A program made the translations under genes and the position numbers. The notes beneath the pieces are model-generated. The model was not told the DNA's origin and made no database searches. It worked only from the letters and a program-made list of their open reading frames with translations. A stretch of 19,845 nt of DNA from an uncultured Eggerthellaceae bacterium (GTDB lineage Bacteria; Actinomycetota; Coriobacteriia; Coriobacteriales; Eggerthellaceae), in contig CANRPV010000010.1 of the NCBI GenBank assembly GCA_947632575.1, positions 1 through 19,845 on the forward strand, given 5' to 3'. Below are positions 7,007-14,058 of this stretch, in pieces (the first letter of the stretch is position 1; each line of letters starts with the position of its first letter).

Positions 7007-9574
7007 CTATTTGGCTGATCTGGACGTTCTAATCGACTTGGTGGTCTTGGTCGCTCGAGACGACTTGGCTGATCTCTTCTTTCCCGTCGAGGCCCGTCCA
7101 CGCGTTTTCTCGGCTTTTTCCCTTTCCTCGGCTTTGCCTGGGCAATCGAAATTCGGGCAGATCCTCCAAGGACCGCGATTGGTGGTCACAATGACGATGG
7201 GCGCCCCGCAGTGCTCACAGGCCTCATCGGTGGCCGTGAGCTCACCATACTGAGGCAAGGGATAGCGCGTTTGACACTCATCGAAGTTTTCACAGGTGAT
7301 CGAGCGCTTGAGCGTCTTGGGGTTTCTTCGCGCATAAAGCTTGGCGTCGATCCCCTTATCGCCGCAATTGGGACAGAGCCCCACCATGAGCTCGGGTTCC
7401 TGGTTACTTGTACAAGTGGGGTCAATGCAAATGGTACGCGGCTTGGAGCGAAATGCCGTGACTTTTACCTGCGGCATGCCGCAAACAGGACACGGCTCCG
7501 GCACCGCTTCAATCTTGCCAGACGGAAGCGGATAGGTGACATCACAATCGGGCCAACCCGAACATCCGATGAACATGGATTTTGTCTTCTGGGAAGCCCG
7601 CAGTTGCAGATCCTTGCCACACTTCGGACAAACACCCACATAGGCGTCAGCCGCGACCGCATCGCTTAAGGCCTCTCTCACCTCTTCAGCATGGGGAAGC
7701 AGGTCGCTTAGCTGGGTAGACAAAAGATTGCGGGAGTTGTTGACCACCGTTTCCCGGCTCTCGGCTCCCGCTGCGATATCGTCCATCTCCTGCTCGAGCT
7801 CTGCCGTCATCTCGGGATGGGTGATGTGAGGGGCGAACTTATCCAGCGCATCCACCACCGCCATGCCCAGCTGACTTGGCTCAATGGGATCATCTTGGAT
7901 GTATTTCACGTTGTAGAGGCGCTCAATGATGGAGTGGCGCGTTGATTTCGTACCGAGCCCAAGCTTTTCCATCTCTTGGATGAGCTTGCCCTGGGAATAG
8001 CGCGCCGGAGGCTCAGTCTGCTTCTTTTGGCAATCGACCCCGTTAAAGGCCACCATCTGCCCCTCTGTGAGGGCGGGAAGCGTCTCGTCCTTTTTGAGCC
8101 CATAGGGATATATGCCGCGAAATCCCTTCTTGATTAGCACATCGCCTCGTGCCACGAAAACCTCTCCGCCTACCTCTATCTCGGCTTTGGTGGCCTCTAG
8201 CACCGCCGGTTCAGACAATGTGGCGAGGAAGCGCCGGGCGATCAGGTTGTAGAGTTTATAGTCAGCAGCTGACAGGTCATCGGGACTCGCCGCAGCTGTC
8301 GGATAAATGGGCGGATGATCGGTGGATTCTTGCTTGCCGCGAGTGGCATGAAGCTTTCCGCCTGAAAGCAACTCGCGACAGTAAGGACCATAGGCCGGAT
8401 TAGAGGAAATAGTGCGCACCACGGAAGCCAGATCCAACGACGAGGGATAAACGGTGTTATCGACACGCGGATAGGAGATATAGCCGGCCATATAGAGGCT
8501 TTCGGCGATCCTCATGGTTCTCGCCGGAGAAAGCCCTTCAGCGGAGGCGGCGGCCATAAGAGAGGTGGTGTTAAAGGGAGCTGGCGGATTGACTTTGCGC
8601 TGCTTACGCTCCACGCCGAGCACCTTTCCGCTTCGCTTTCCCTCCACCGCACTAAGCACGGCCTTGGCAGCCTCTTCGGACTTAAAACGCGCGGTGGCAT
8701 GGGTGGCCTCAAAGGCCTCTTCCCCATCTTTGTCCGTGGGTCCCTCATTGGCGGCAGCATCAAAGAATGCCTTGATAACCCAGTAGTTTTCCGGAACAAA
8801 GGCCAGGCGCTCGCGTTCGCGAGCGACGATCAGCGCAAGCGTGGGCGTCTGCACGCGTCCGGAGGAGCGCACGTTGCCATAGCCGGCAAACTTCACCAAG
8901 GTCAAAAAGCGCGTGAGCACCGCGCCCCAAATGAGATCGATATCTTGACGCGAGGCGCCGGCCTGGGCCAGGTCCTCATCCATGGGCACCAAATTATTGA
9001 AGGCCCCTTCGATTTCGGATTTGGTGAACGCCGAATAGCGGGCCCGTGCCACGGGAGCATCATGATTGACCTCACGGCAGCAGCTTAAGGCATCGGCCCC
9101 AATAAGCTCGCCCTCACGGTCGAAGTCCGTCGCGATGATAATGGAATCGGCCTTTTTCGCGAGATTCTTAAGCGAGCGAATTATGTCCTTTTCCTTGGGT
9201 AGTTTTTCGATGGGCGCATAGACCAGATAAGGCAGCGCATCCATCTTCCATGCCTTCAGCTCCACCCCATCAGTCATGAAAGGCTTTTTCTTCTTGAAGG
9301 GAGGCACAGGAAGGCTCGTGGGAACTGTCGCGGGAATTCGCTCGCCCGCCTCGGTCACACCCTGCCATCCCCCACGCTTTTGATAGATCATCTGGGGTGT
9401 GAAATCGGGCTCGAGGATATGACCACGAAGCCCAATGGTGACCCATTCCTCGCCATCCACCTCGAAGCGATACACGGGAGTGTTGTAAACGCTGTCCTTC
9501 TTAGGTTTCGAAGCCCCTAAGAGATCGGCGATCTTTTGCGCGGCATCGTTCTTTTCGGTGACGACAAGTTTCAA
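7007..9574 (-). CDS. topA: Type IA DNA topoisomerase I, archaeal-like, with four zinc ribbons
   Basis: 855 residues. It relaxes negative supercoils by cutting one DNA strand through a 5'-phosphotyrosine link. The N-terminal TOPRIM domain has Glu7 (VVTEKNDAA) and ATDFDREGELIG (148-159, metal Asp150 and Asp152). The catalytic tyrosine is Y368 in GYISYPRVDN. DFDREGELIG and YISYPRVDN with a following VYPSSL resemble the archaeal/reverse-gyrase branch more than the E. coli type (FDREGEAIA, YMRTDS). Four Cys4 ribbons follow (C649/652/671/677; C695/698/716/721; C734/737/761/767; C786/789/806/811), then a Lys/Arg/Ser/Thr-rich tail (812-855), common in actinobacterial topoisomerases. The only start that fits is TTG at 9574-9572, with AGGAAG eight bases before it. 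It lies downstream of the DUF1385 gene with its own candidate promoter. Confidence 0.93.
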   Translation of the reverse strand: MKLVVTEKNDAAQKIADLLGASKPKKDSVYNTPVYRFEVDGEEWVTIGLRGHILEPDFTPQMIYQKRGGWQGVTEAGERIPATVPTSLPVPPFKKKKPFMTDGVELKAWKMDALPYLVYAPIEKLPKEKDIIRSLKNLAKKADSIIIATDFDREGELIGADALSCCREVNHDAPVARARYSAFTKSEIEGAFNNLVPMDEDLAQAGASRQDIDLIWGAVLTRFLTLVKFAGYGNVRSSGRVQTPTLALIVARERERLAFVPENYWVIKAFFDAAANEGPTDKDGEEAFEATHATARFKSEEAAKAVLSAVEGKRSGKVLGVERKQRKVNPPAPFNTTSLMAAASAEGLSPARTMRIAESLYMAGYISYPRVDNTVYPSSLDLASVVRTISSNPAYGPYCRELLSGGKLHATRGKQESTDHPPIYPTAAASPDDLSAADYKLYNLIARRFLATLSEPAVLEATKAEIEVGGEVFVARGDVLIKKGFRGIYPYGLKKDETLPALTEGQMVAFNGVDCQKKQTEPPARYSQGKLIQEMEKLGLGTKSTRHSIIERLYNVKYIQDDPIEPSQLGMAVVDALDKFAPHITHPEMTAELEQEMDDIAAGAESRETVVNNSRNLLSTQLSDLLPHAEEVREALSDAVAADAYVGVCPKCGKDLQLRASQKTKSMFIGCSGWPDCDVTYPLPSGKIEAVPEPCPVCGMPQVKVTAFRSKPRTICIDPTCTSNQEPELMVGLCPNCGDKGIDAKLYARRNPKTLKRSITCENFDECQTRYPLPQYGELTATDEACEHCGAPIVIVTTNRGPWRICPNFDCPGKAEEREKAEKTRGRASTGKKRSAKSSRATKTTKSIRTSRSAK

Positions 9575-9618
9575 GCTACCACTTCCTACTACAGCCTCGG
9601 GATAGACGCATAGCGGCT

Positions 9619-9648
9619 AATATACACGATTGCTTCTTTGAATGAAAA
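9619..9648 (-). promoter_or_regulatory. Candidate topA promoter
   Basis: On the minus strand TTTTCA (9648-9643, four of six) is 18 bases from TATATT (9624-9619, five of six, preceded by TG). The leader would be about 40 bases. It sits in the 102-base gap after the DUF1385 stop, so topA may be transcribed on its own. Confidence 0.4.
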
Positions 9649-9676
9649 CTCTCCAGACGAGGTTCAAACACACCTG

Positions 9677-10774
9677 TTAACTCGCTTGAGCCACGGCCTC
9701 AGAGGATGAGACGGCCTTTGCCTCCTCAAGACGCTCCCGCTCAAGCACCTTTTGCATCGCTGCGATAGCGCAGGCGAGTTGCTCATCATCAGGCTCGTTC
9801 GTGGTGAGGTATTGCATCTGCATACCTGGCCACAAGATCACTTTCACCAGCGGATTGTCGGGATGAGATCCCGCCCATTTCACCGTGATCTCATAGGACA
9901 GACCCGCAATGATCGGCAGCAGCAGGATGCGGATGCCGATGAGCAACGCAAGGCGAGCAGCCCCTTCCGGCACACCCAGCGCATCAATGAGCGCGCCAAC
10001 CGGGATGACGGTATAGATGAAAATCGCGATGATCATCACCATGATGAGAAAGGCGGTGCCACAGCGCACGTGAAGCCGCGGGAAAGACCGGGCGTTCTCA
10101 GGCGTGAGTTCAAGTCCGTGCTCATAGCAATGGATGGTTTTATGCTCGGCGCCATGGTAGGAGAAGATGCGCTTCACATCGGGAGCGCGACCCATGAGCC
10201 AGAAGTAGAAGATAAAGATGGCGACCCGGATGACGCCGTCGAGGATGTTCCAAGCTAACGGATTATTGCCATAATCGCCGACGATCAGGTTGGTGAGAAA
10301 AGCGGGCAGCGCGATAAAAAGGGCGATGCCGATGATAAGACCGATGGCTAACGCGATTCCGACGAGCACGCTCGACGAGGATTCCTTCTTGGCTGACTCA
10401 CCATTTTTGGTGGAGTCAGAACCTGATTCTTCGATCGACTTTTTACTCGAAGCCTTATCGTCCTCATCCTCTTCAGGAAAGGCGTGATCAGCAGCGATAT
10501 TGATCCCCTGGAGCCCCAGGGTGAAGGATTCCACCAAGGCGCGACAGCCACGGATGAGCGGCCAATACATCCACCGGTTGCGCTCTTTGCCTGAGCTGAG
10601 ATCGTGTTCCTCTACGTAGATGTTTCCATCGGGCTCACGAACAGCCACCGACCAGTTGTACTTACCACGCATCATAATGCCCTCAAGGAGCGCTTGGCCG
10701 CCCACATGGGTCTTTAAAGGGCCATCCTCGCTGAAGGCTCGTTTTAAATCGCTTTGATGCTTCTCTTCCGCCAT
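9677..10774 (-). CDS. DUF1385 family membrane protein (YqhQ-like)
   Basis: 365 residues; the molecular function of the family is not established. Conserved family blocks are GGQALLEGIMMRG (25-37), FSYHGAEHKTIHCYE (204-218), HVRCGTAFL (235-243) and WPGMQMQYLTT (315-325). Hydrophobic segments at about 136-165, 181-195, 240-262 and 272-292 indicate a multi-spanning membrane protein. An acidic and serine-rich stretch (100-135, with EEDEDD and SSSS) lies between the N-terminal conserved block and the first membrane segment and is probably exposed. His208, His211 and His215 plus C216 and C238 would suit metal binding, which is inference. The start ATG at 10774 is six bases after the thyX stop, so the two are likely co-transcribed. 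In many bacteria the gene neighbours prmC/prfA; that is not the case in this window. Confidence 0.85.
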   Translation of the reverse strand: MAEEKHQSDLKRAFSEDGPLKTHVGGQALLEGIMMRGKYNWSVAVREPDGNIYVEEHDLSSGKERNRWMYWPLIRGCRALVESFTLGLQGINIAADHAFPEEDEDDKASSKKSIEESGSDSTKNGESAKKESSSSVLVGIALAIGLIIGIALFIALPAFLTNLIVGDYGNNPLAWNILDGVIRVAIFIFYFWLMGRAPDVKRIFSYHGAEHKTIHCYEHGLELTPENARSFPRLHVRCGTAFLIMVMIIAIFIYTVIPVGALIDALGVPEGAARLALLIGIRILLLPIIAGLSYEITVKWAGSHPDNPLVKVILWPGMQMQYLTTNEPDDEQLACAIAAMQKVLERERLEEAKAVSSSEAVAQAS

Positions 10775-10780
10775 GATTTG

Positions 10781-11461
10781 TTAGTCTCGTACCACTTTCG
10801 GATAGGGATTGCCGCAGCTCATCTTACCTTCTGGGCACGTTCCCCGCACGCAGGGAGCTCCAGCATCCATAAAAATATAAGGAGCCGTCGGCCTTGCCAA
10901 TTCCAGCATTCGATGAGCCATTTCCCTAATTTCCCATTGAGCTCGATTGCAGCATCGAAGCGAGAAGAAATGAAGAAGCTCCCGCACATTCATCGTGATG
11001 ACGATCTTGGTCTCCGCCGCGTTAGGCAAAAGATAGCGAGCATCCTCGGCGGGAACTCCCAGAGCCAAAAGCTTCTCGTAGGAATCTTTCGCCACCTCGA
11101 TAGCCTCATCGAAGATCCTATCCGCCTCCGCGTCGGCAGCCACCGTAGCAGGCTTGATCACCTCAAGACCGTTGGTGAATTTCACGTAACGCTGGCTTTG
11201 CTGATTGAAGCTCGCGATGCGATGTCGCACCAACTGATGAGTCAAAGCTCGCGATACCCCATCAACCGCAAAGGTGTAGCTGGCATGCTCAAGGGTGGAA
11301 TGATGGCCACTGACCATGATGGTTTTCAACACACTTGCCACGCGCTCGGGAGGCATGGTCTCCATCAGCTCCGATGCGCCCACCGGCGCATAGCAAAGAC
11401 GCGCAGCGGTAGCGATGGCACGCTCAGGATCAGGGGTATGGTAAAGCAATTCAACTTGCAC
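10781..11461 (-). CDS. thyX: Flavin-dependent thymidylate synthase
   Basis: 226 residues. It methylates dUMP to dTMP using methylenetetrahydrofolate, FAD and NAD(P)H, replacing ThyA. The diagnostic ThyX motif RHRxxSxNxxSxR is present as RHRIASFNQQSQR (79-91) with Ser84, Asn86 and Ser89. HHSTLEHASYTF (53-64) provides FAD/dUMP contacts and MNVRELLHFFSLRC (157-170) is the conserved C-terminal helix. The C-terminal end has a cysteine pattern C204-x4-C209-x6-C216 with CPEGKMSCG, seen in several Gram-positive ThyX proteins and possibly a metal site. The start GTG at 11461 follows AGGAG by nine bases. It supplies dTMP for the Tmk encoded elsewhere in the window. Confidence 0.95.
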   Translation of the reverse strand: MQVELLYHTPDPERAIATAARLCYAPVGASELMETMPPERVASVLKTIMVSGHHSTLEHASYTFAVDGVSRALTHQLVRHRIASFNQQSQRYVKFTNGLEVIKPATVAADAEADRIFDEAIEVAKDSYEKLLALGVPAEDARYLLPNAAETKIVITMNVRELLHFFSLRCCNRAQWEIREMAHRMLELARPTAPYIFMDAGAPCVRGTCPEGKMSCGNPYPKVVRD

Positions 11462-11493
11462 AGACGTAACTCCTCGCTGCTTGATTTTTCATC

Positions 11494-11523
11494 AGCATAG
11501 CCGAAATCAGGACAGCTTAGCAA
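11494..11523 (-). promoter_or_regulatory. Candidate promoter for thyX-DUF1385
   Basis: On the minus strand TTGCTA (11523-11518, four of six) is 18 bases from TATGCT (11499-11494, four of six), in the 112-base gap between the metI stop and the thyX start. Weak on consensus alone; the gap size supports a separate promoter. Confidence 0.3.
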
Positions 11524-11573
11524 TGACCACAAAAAAGCTCCGTTTTGTTATGAGGGTTTTTAGCGCCTGGCGT

Positions 11574-12245
11574 TTATTTGCGCTTGTCTATGGCACGAGC
11601 CGCGATATCGCCGATGCTCTGGAATACCTGCACCACGATGATGCAAAGAATCACAGAGGCGATCATCACGTCGTACTGGTAGCGCTGATACCCATAGCGA
11701 ATGGCGATGTCACCGAGGCCACCGCCACCCACCGTACCGGCCATTGCCGAGTAGCCGAAGATGGTGATGAAGACGATGGACATGCCGCGAATGAGACTGG
11801 GTAAGCTCTCACGCAGATAGACCTTATAGATAATCTGCCAGGTAGTAGCACCGAAACTCTGAGCTGCCTCCACTAGACCGCTATCCACCTCGGCCAGGCT
11901 CTGCTCGACCATGCGACCAACGAAGGGAGCCGCAGCAACGATAAGAGGCACGATGGCACCCGGAATGCCCAAGGTGGTTCCTACCACCAAACGGGTAAAG
12001 GGCAAAATGAAGACCAGCAGCACGATAAAGGGTATCGAGCGGGTGATGTTGATGATCCAACCCACCACGGCGTTGATGGCCCGATGGGGTCGCAAACCGT
12101 TCTTAGCCGTCACGACCACCAGCACGCCCAAAGGGATGCCGATGATGTAGGCCATAATGGTGGATATGATGGTCATTTCCAGGGAAGCCCATGTTCCCTC
12201 AGCGAGAAGAGCGCCGTAACGACCAAAAAACTGCCCAAGATCCAT
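11574..12245 (-). CDS. metI: MetI-type ABC transporter permease
   Basis: 223 residues. It is the membrane subunit of a methionine-type (MetNIQ) importer. About five membrane segments are visible (roughly 20-45, 58-80, 92-112, 152-172, 193-213). The cytoplasmic EAA loop EAAQSFGATTWQIIYK (126-141), which docks on the ATPase, and GYSAMAGTVGGGGLGDIAIRYGYQRYQ (about 164-190) are characteristic of the MetI family. Its ATG overlaps the metN stop by one base (TAATG), which points to coupled translation. The solute-binding lipoprotein MetQ is not beside it in this window. Methionine is the default substrate; related MetNI systems carry other amino acids or derivatives. Confidence 0.88.
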   Translation of the reverse strand: MDLGQFFGRYGALLAEGTWASLEMTIISTIMAYIIGIPLGVLVVVTAKNGLRPHRAINAVVGWIINITRSIPFIVLLVFILPFTRLVVGTTLGIPGAIVPLIVAAAPFVGRMVEQSLAEVDSGLVEAAQSFGATTWQIIYKVYLRESLPSLIRGMSIVFITIFGYSAMAGTVGGGGLGDIAIRYGYQRYQYDVMIASVILCIIVVQVFQSIGDIAARAIDKRK

Positions 12246-13054
12246 TAGGCCTCCTCCTCTCGCAATTCCTGAAACTTCGCTTTTTCTTCTGTTGTTTCGT
12301 TATCGCTAAAAGCCATACTGCTATCGTTTGAAATCAATTCCCGGGTGATAGGGCTCTTCGGGTTGTCAAACACATCCCGCGTCTTGCCCTCTTCCACCAA
12401 TTTCCCGTCATCGATAACGGCGATACGATTGCAGATCTTTTGAGCCACGGCTAAAGAGTGCGTAATCAGCACAATGGTGACCCCAAGATTGCGATTGATC
12501 TCCTGAAGCAAATCGAGAATGGCGACGGTGGTTCTGGTGTCCAAAGCGCTGGTTGCCTCGTCGCAGAGCATGATCTTCGGATCGTTTGCGAGAGCGCGCG
12601 CGATGGCCACACGCTGCTGCTGACCACCAGAAAGCTCACTCGGATAGCGCTGCTCATAACCAGCGAGACCTACCACGTCGAGAAGCTCCTTCGCCCGCTG
12701 CTCTCGCTTGGCTTTATTCTCATGGCGCAGTTCAAGCGGAAACGTGACGTTTCCGAGTACGGTCCGCTGCTGGAAGAGGCTGAAGTTCTGGAAGATCATT
12801 CCGATGCTTTCGCGAAGCGCCAACAGCTGCTTTCCCTTGTAATGGGTAATATCGTTGCCATCGATGAGAATTTTTCCCGATGAAGGCTGTTCAAGCAGGT
12901 TAATGCACCTTACGAGCGTGGATTTTCCAGCGCCTGATTGGCCGATGATGCCGAATATATCGCCATCGTTGATAGTGAGACTAACATTATGGAGTGCGGC
13001 GTGATCACCGGTATTGGCGCTGTATAGTTTTGTGAGATGCTCGATCTCAATCAT
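12245..13054 (-). CDS. metN: MetN-type ABC transporter ATPase without NIL domain
   Basis: 269 residues. It is the ATP-hydrolysing subunit that powers uptake through MetI. Motifs are complete: Walker A GQSGAGKST (38-46), Q-loop Gln89, signature LSGGQQQR (141-148), Walker B IMLCDEA (161-167) and switch His199. The C-terminus is odd. Typical MetN is ~340 residues and ends in a NIL (ACT-like) domain that binds methionine and shuts off transport. Here the ATPase core ends near residue 242 and only a short acidic tail of about 27 residues follows (SSMAFSDNETTEEKAKF and on). Methionine feedback on the protein is therefore probably lacking. The ATG at 13054 has AAGGA about 12 bases upstream. It is preceded by a long leader with promoter, palindrome and direct repeat. 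Confidence 0.88.
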   Translation of the reverse strand: MIEIEHLTKLYSANTGDHAALHNVSLTINDGDIFGIIGQSGAGKSTLVRCINLLEQPSSGKILIDGNDITHYKGKQLLALRESIGMIFQNFSLFQQRTVLGNVTFPLELRHENKAKREQRAKELLDVVGLAGYEQRYPSELSGGQQQRVAIARALANDPKIMLCDEATSALDTRTTVAILDLLQEINRNLGVTIVLITHSLAVAQKICNRIAVIDDGKLVEEGKTRDVFDNPKSPITRELISNDSSMAFSDNETTEEKAKFQELREEEA

Positions 13055-13080
13055 AGTTAGTGATATTCCTTGTTTTTCCG

Positions 13081-13122
13081 TACGTTTTAGCTGGTTTGCT
13101 TTACGTTTTAGCTGGTCTGCAT
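13081..13122 (-). repeat. Two tandem 21-base copies in the metN leader
   Basis: Copies at 13081-13101 and 13102-13122 share TACGTTTTAGCTGGT, then TTGCTT or CTGCAT (three differences in 21). They lie 27-68 bases before the metN ATG, within the predicted transcript. On the RNA each gives ACCAGCUAAAACGUA. They could be tandem protein- or RNA-binding sites, or a duplication without function. Confidence 0.75.
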
Positions 13123-13212
13123 AACGGAAGGGTATTCGGAACAGGCCCTGTCGAAACGTTTCTTCTAAAAGCGAGAGCCGTCTAAAGAGTTCTCCTTACC
13201 CCCTCATCTGCG

Positions 13213-13230
13213 ATCATAGCTTGCTATGAT
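13213..13230 (-). promoter_or_regulatory. Palindromic operator candidate over the metN -10 box
   Basis: ATCATAGC-TT-GCTATGAT is a perfect inverted repeat of eight bases with a two-base centre. It covers most of the -10 box and the likely transcription start of metN. That position is typical for a repressor operator. No U-tract follows, so it is not a terminator. The binding protein is unknown; no regulator gene is nearby. Confidence 0.55.
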
Positions 13231-13253
13231 AAAAGACCGAAAAAGGCAGTCAA
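13226..13253 (-). promoter_or_regulatory. metNI promoter
   Basis: On the minus strand TTGACT (13253-13248, five of six) is 16 bases from TATCAT (13231-13226, five of six), the best sigma-70-type promoter seen in the window. Transcription would start near 13219, giving a leader of about 165 bases. No conserved core of a SAM riboswitch or T-box was recognised in that leader. A hairpin with arms ACAGG/CCTGT lies at 13141-13151. Confidence 0.6.
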
Positions 13254-13300
13254 CCGATAGCGTTTTATGGAATCTCGATACTTTGCCATCGGATAAATAT

Positions 13301-13327
13301 ATGACCGCCATCATGTCTTCCTATAAT
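13301..13327 (+). promoter_or_regulatory. Candidate promoter for the HPt gene
   Basis: A perfect TATAAT (13322-13327) has ATGACC (13301-13306, four of six to the -35 consensus) only 15 bases upstream, shorter than ideal. If used, it gives a leader of about 230 bases before the ATG at 13567. Together with the metN leader it fills the 512-base gap 13055-13566, in which no convincing gene is present. Confidence 0.35.
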
Positions 13328-13454
13328 GGCCGTTCTCAGGGGTCGGCGGCATAGGATGAACCTTGCCATCAGTACGGTAACAGCTCGCCTCTCCTAAGCC
13401 CAACCTGCCTCGTTCACCATTATGCTTATTGATAACTACCAAGCTATGAAAAAT

Positions 13455-13560
13455 CCGGCGGTTCGCTGGGAGTTCATGCGAGGCTGTGACTCCGACCTTC
13501 AGCTGATCGCCAGAGAGTCGGACCCGCAGAGCCAAAAGGTCGGACCCGCGAAAGGGGTGG
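13455..13560 (+). promoter_or_regulatory. Structured leader upstream of the HPt gene, with duplicated 11-mer
   Basis: Three stems can be drawn. CCGGCG/CGCTGG with a three-base loop lies at 13455-13469. TCCGAC (13491-13496) can pair with GTCGGA at 13517-13522. The longer TCCGACCTT (13491-13499) can pair perfectly with AAGGTCGGA at 13536-13544. The last two stems exclude each other. GTCGGACCCGC occurs twice, at 13517-13527 and 13539-13549 (period 22). ACCC of the second copy can pair with GGGT of the ribosome-binding region (AAAGGGGTGG, 13551-13560). No known riboswitch class was recognised. Confidence 0.35.
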
Positions 13561-13566
13561 GTTTTC

Positions 13567-13983
13567 ATGACTATGACACTTTCTGAAAAACTGGATCGCT
13601 ATGGCATCGACTTTAAGGATGCAATGGAGAGGTTCGAGGGAAATGCCGGGCTCTATGAGCGACTGGCCATGAAATATCTCGACGACCGCCACTTCGTTTC
13701 CCTGATTGCCGCCCTTGAAGTCAAAGACTTCGATACCGCTTATGAGCAAGCCCATGCTCTCAAAGGCGCTGCGGGTAATCTGTCATTTAAAACCCTCTAC
13801 GATCGGGTAAGTTCCGTCTCCAAAGAGCTCAAAATCGGAGAGATCGCAGACGCTGAGAGCCATATTCCAGATGTGGCAGAAGCACATGATCTGGTCGTCG
13901 TAGGTCTTGAGGATCTCCAAAACGGCAGATTGACCGACGGGCTCAGCCTTGAGGAGTATATAAAGATCAACGGCTACGAATAG
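13567..13983 (+). CDS. Stand-alone HPt-domain phosphotransfer protein
   Basis: 138 residues. HPt proteins pass phosphate between a hybrid histidine kinase and a response regulator through one histidine. The core helix EQAHALKGAAGNLSF (60-74) carries the conserved H-x-L-K-G-x-x-x-x-L pattern, with His63 as the phosphorylated residue. The rest of the chain looks helical (MERFEGNAGLYERLAMKYL before, LYDRVSSVSKEL after), as in a four-helix bundle. The C-terminal ~25 residues (LQNGRLTDGLSLEEYIKINGYE) are extra. There is no signal peptide or membrane segment and no kinase or regulator gene beside it, so its partners must be encoded elsewhere. The ATG at 13567 follows an AAAGGGG site; a second ATG at 13573 is possible. 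Its last six codons and stop lie in the first copy of a triplicated 32-base sequence. Confidence 0.82.
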   Translation: MTMTLSEKLDRYGIDFKDAMERFEGNAGLYERLAMKYLDDRHFVSLIAALEVKDFDTAYEQAHALKGAAGNLSFKTLYDRVSSVSKELKIGEIADAESHIPDVAEAHDLVVVGLEDLQNGRLTDGLSLEEYIKINGYE

Positions 13984-14058
13984 GAAGTCGTTCTAAGATC
14001 AACGGCTACGAATAGGAAGCCGTTCTAAGATTAACGGCTACGAAGAGAGAGCCGTTAC
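13963..14058. repeat. Three tandem 32-base hairpin units between convergent HPt and rfbC
   Basis: Copies at 13963-13994, 13995-14026 and 14027-14058 each begin AAGAT(C/T)AACGGCTACGAA. Copies one and two differ at one base. Each holds an inverted repeat AACGGCT/AG(C/T)CGTT with a ten-base loop, so three hairpins in a row can form on either strand. Copy one contains the last six codons (KINGYE) and TAG stop of the HPt gene; copy three contains the TAA stop of rfbC (14057-14055). No long U-tract follows, but the location between convergent genes suggests a bidirectional transcription end or RNA 3'-end protection, which is inference. Confidence 0.9.

Noticed and set aside
9677..10774. Assignment of the DUF1385 protein as a metal enzyme
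   Set aside because: The conserved His and Cys residues are suggestive, but family function is unknown and nothing else in the sequence supports catalysis.
11462..11573. Intrinsic terminator after metI
   Set aside because: A weak AGCGC/GCGCT stem and an A/U-rich pairing exist, but neither gives a GC-rich stem followed by a U-tract.
13055..13225. SAM riboswitch or T-box in the metN leader
   Set aside because: The conserved cores of these classes could not be found by eye; only unassigned stems and a direct repeat are present.
13213..13230. Palindrome read as an intrinsic terminator
   Set aside because: The loop would be only two bases and no U-tract follows on either strand; it overlaps a -10 box instead.
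13311..13755. Two minus-strand frames (85 and 93 codons) over the HPt leader and 5' end
   Set aside because: No family resemblance; one is antisense to the HPt gene, and the promoter and structured leader explain the region better.
13963..14058. CRISPR-like array
   Set aside because: The copies are directly adjacent with no spacers, and they contain coding sequence and stop codons.
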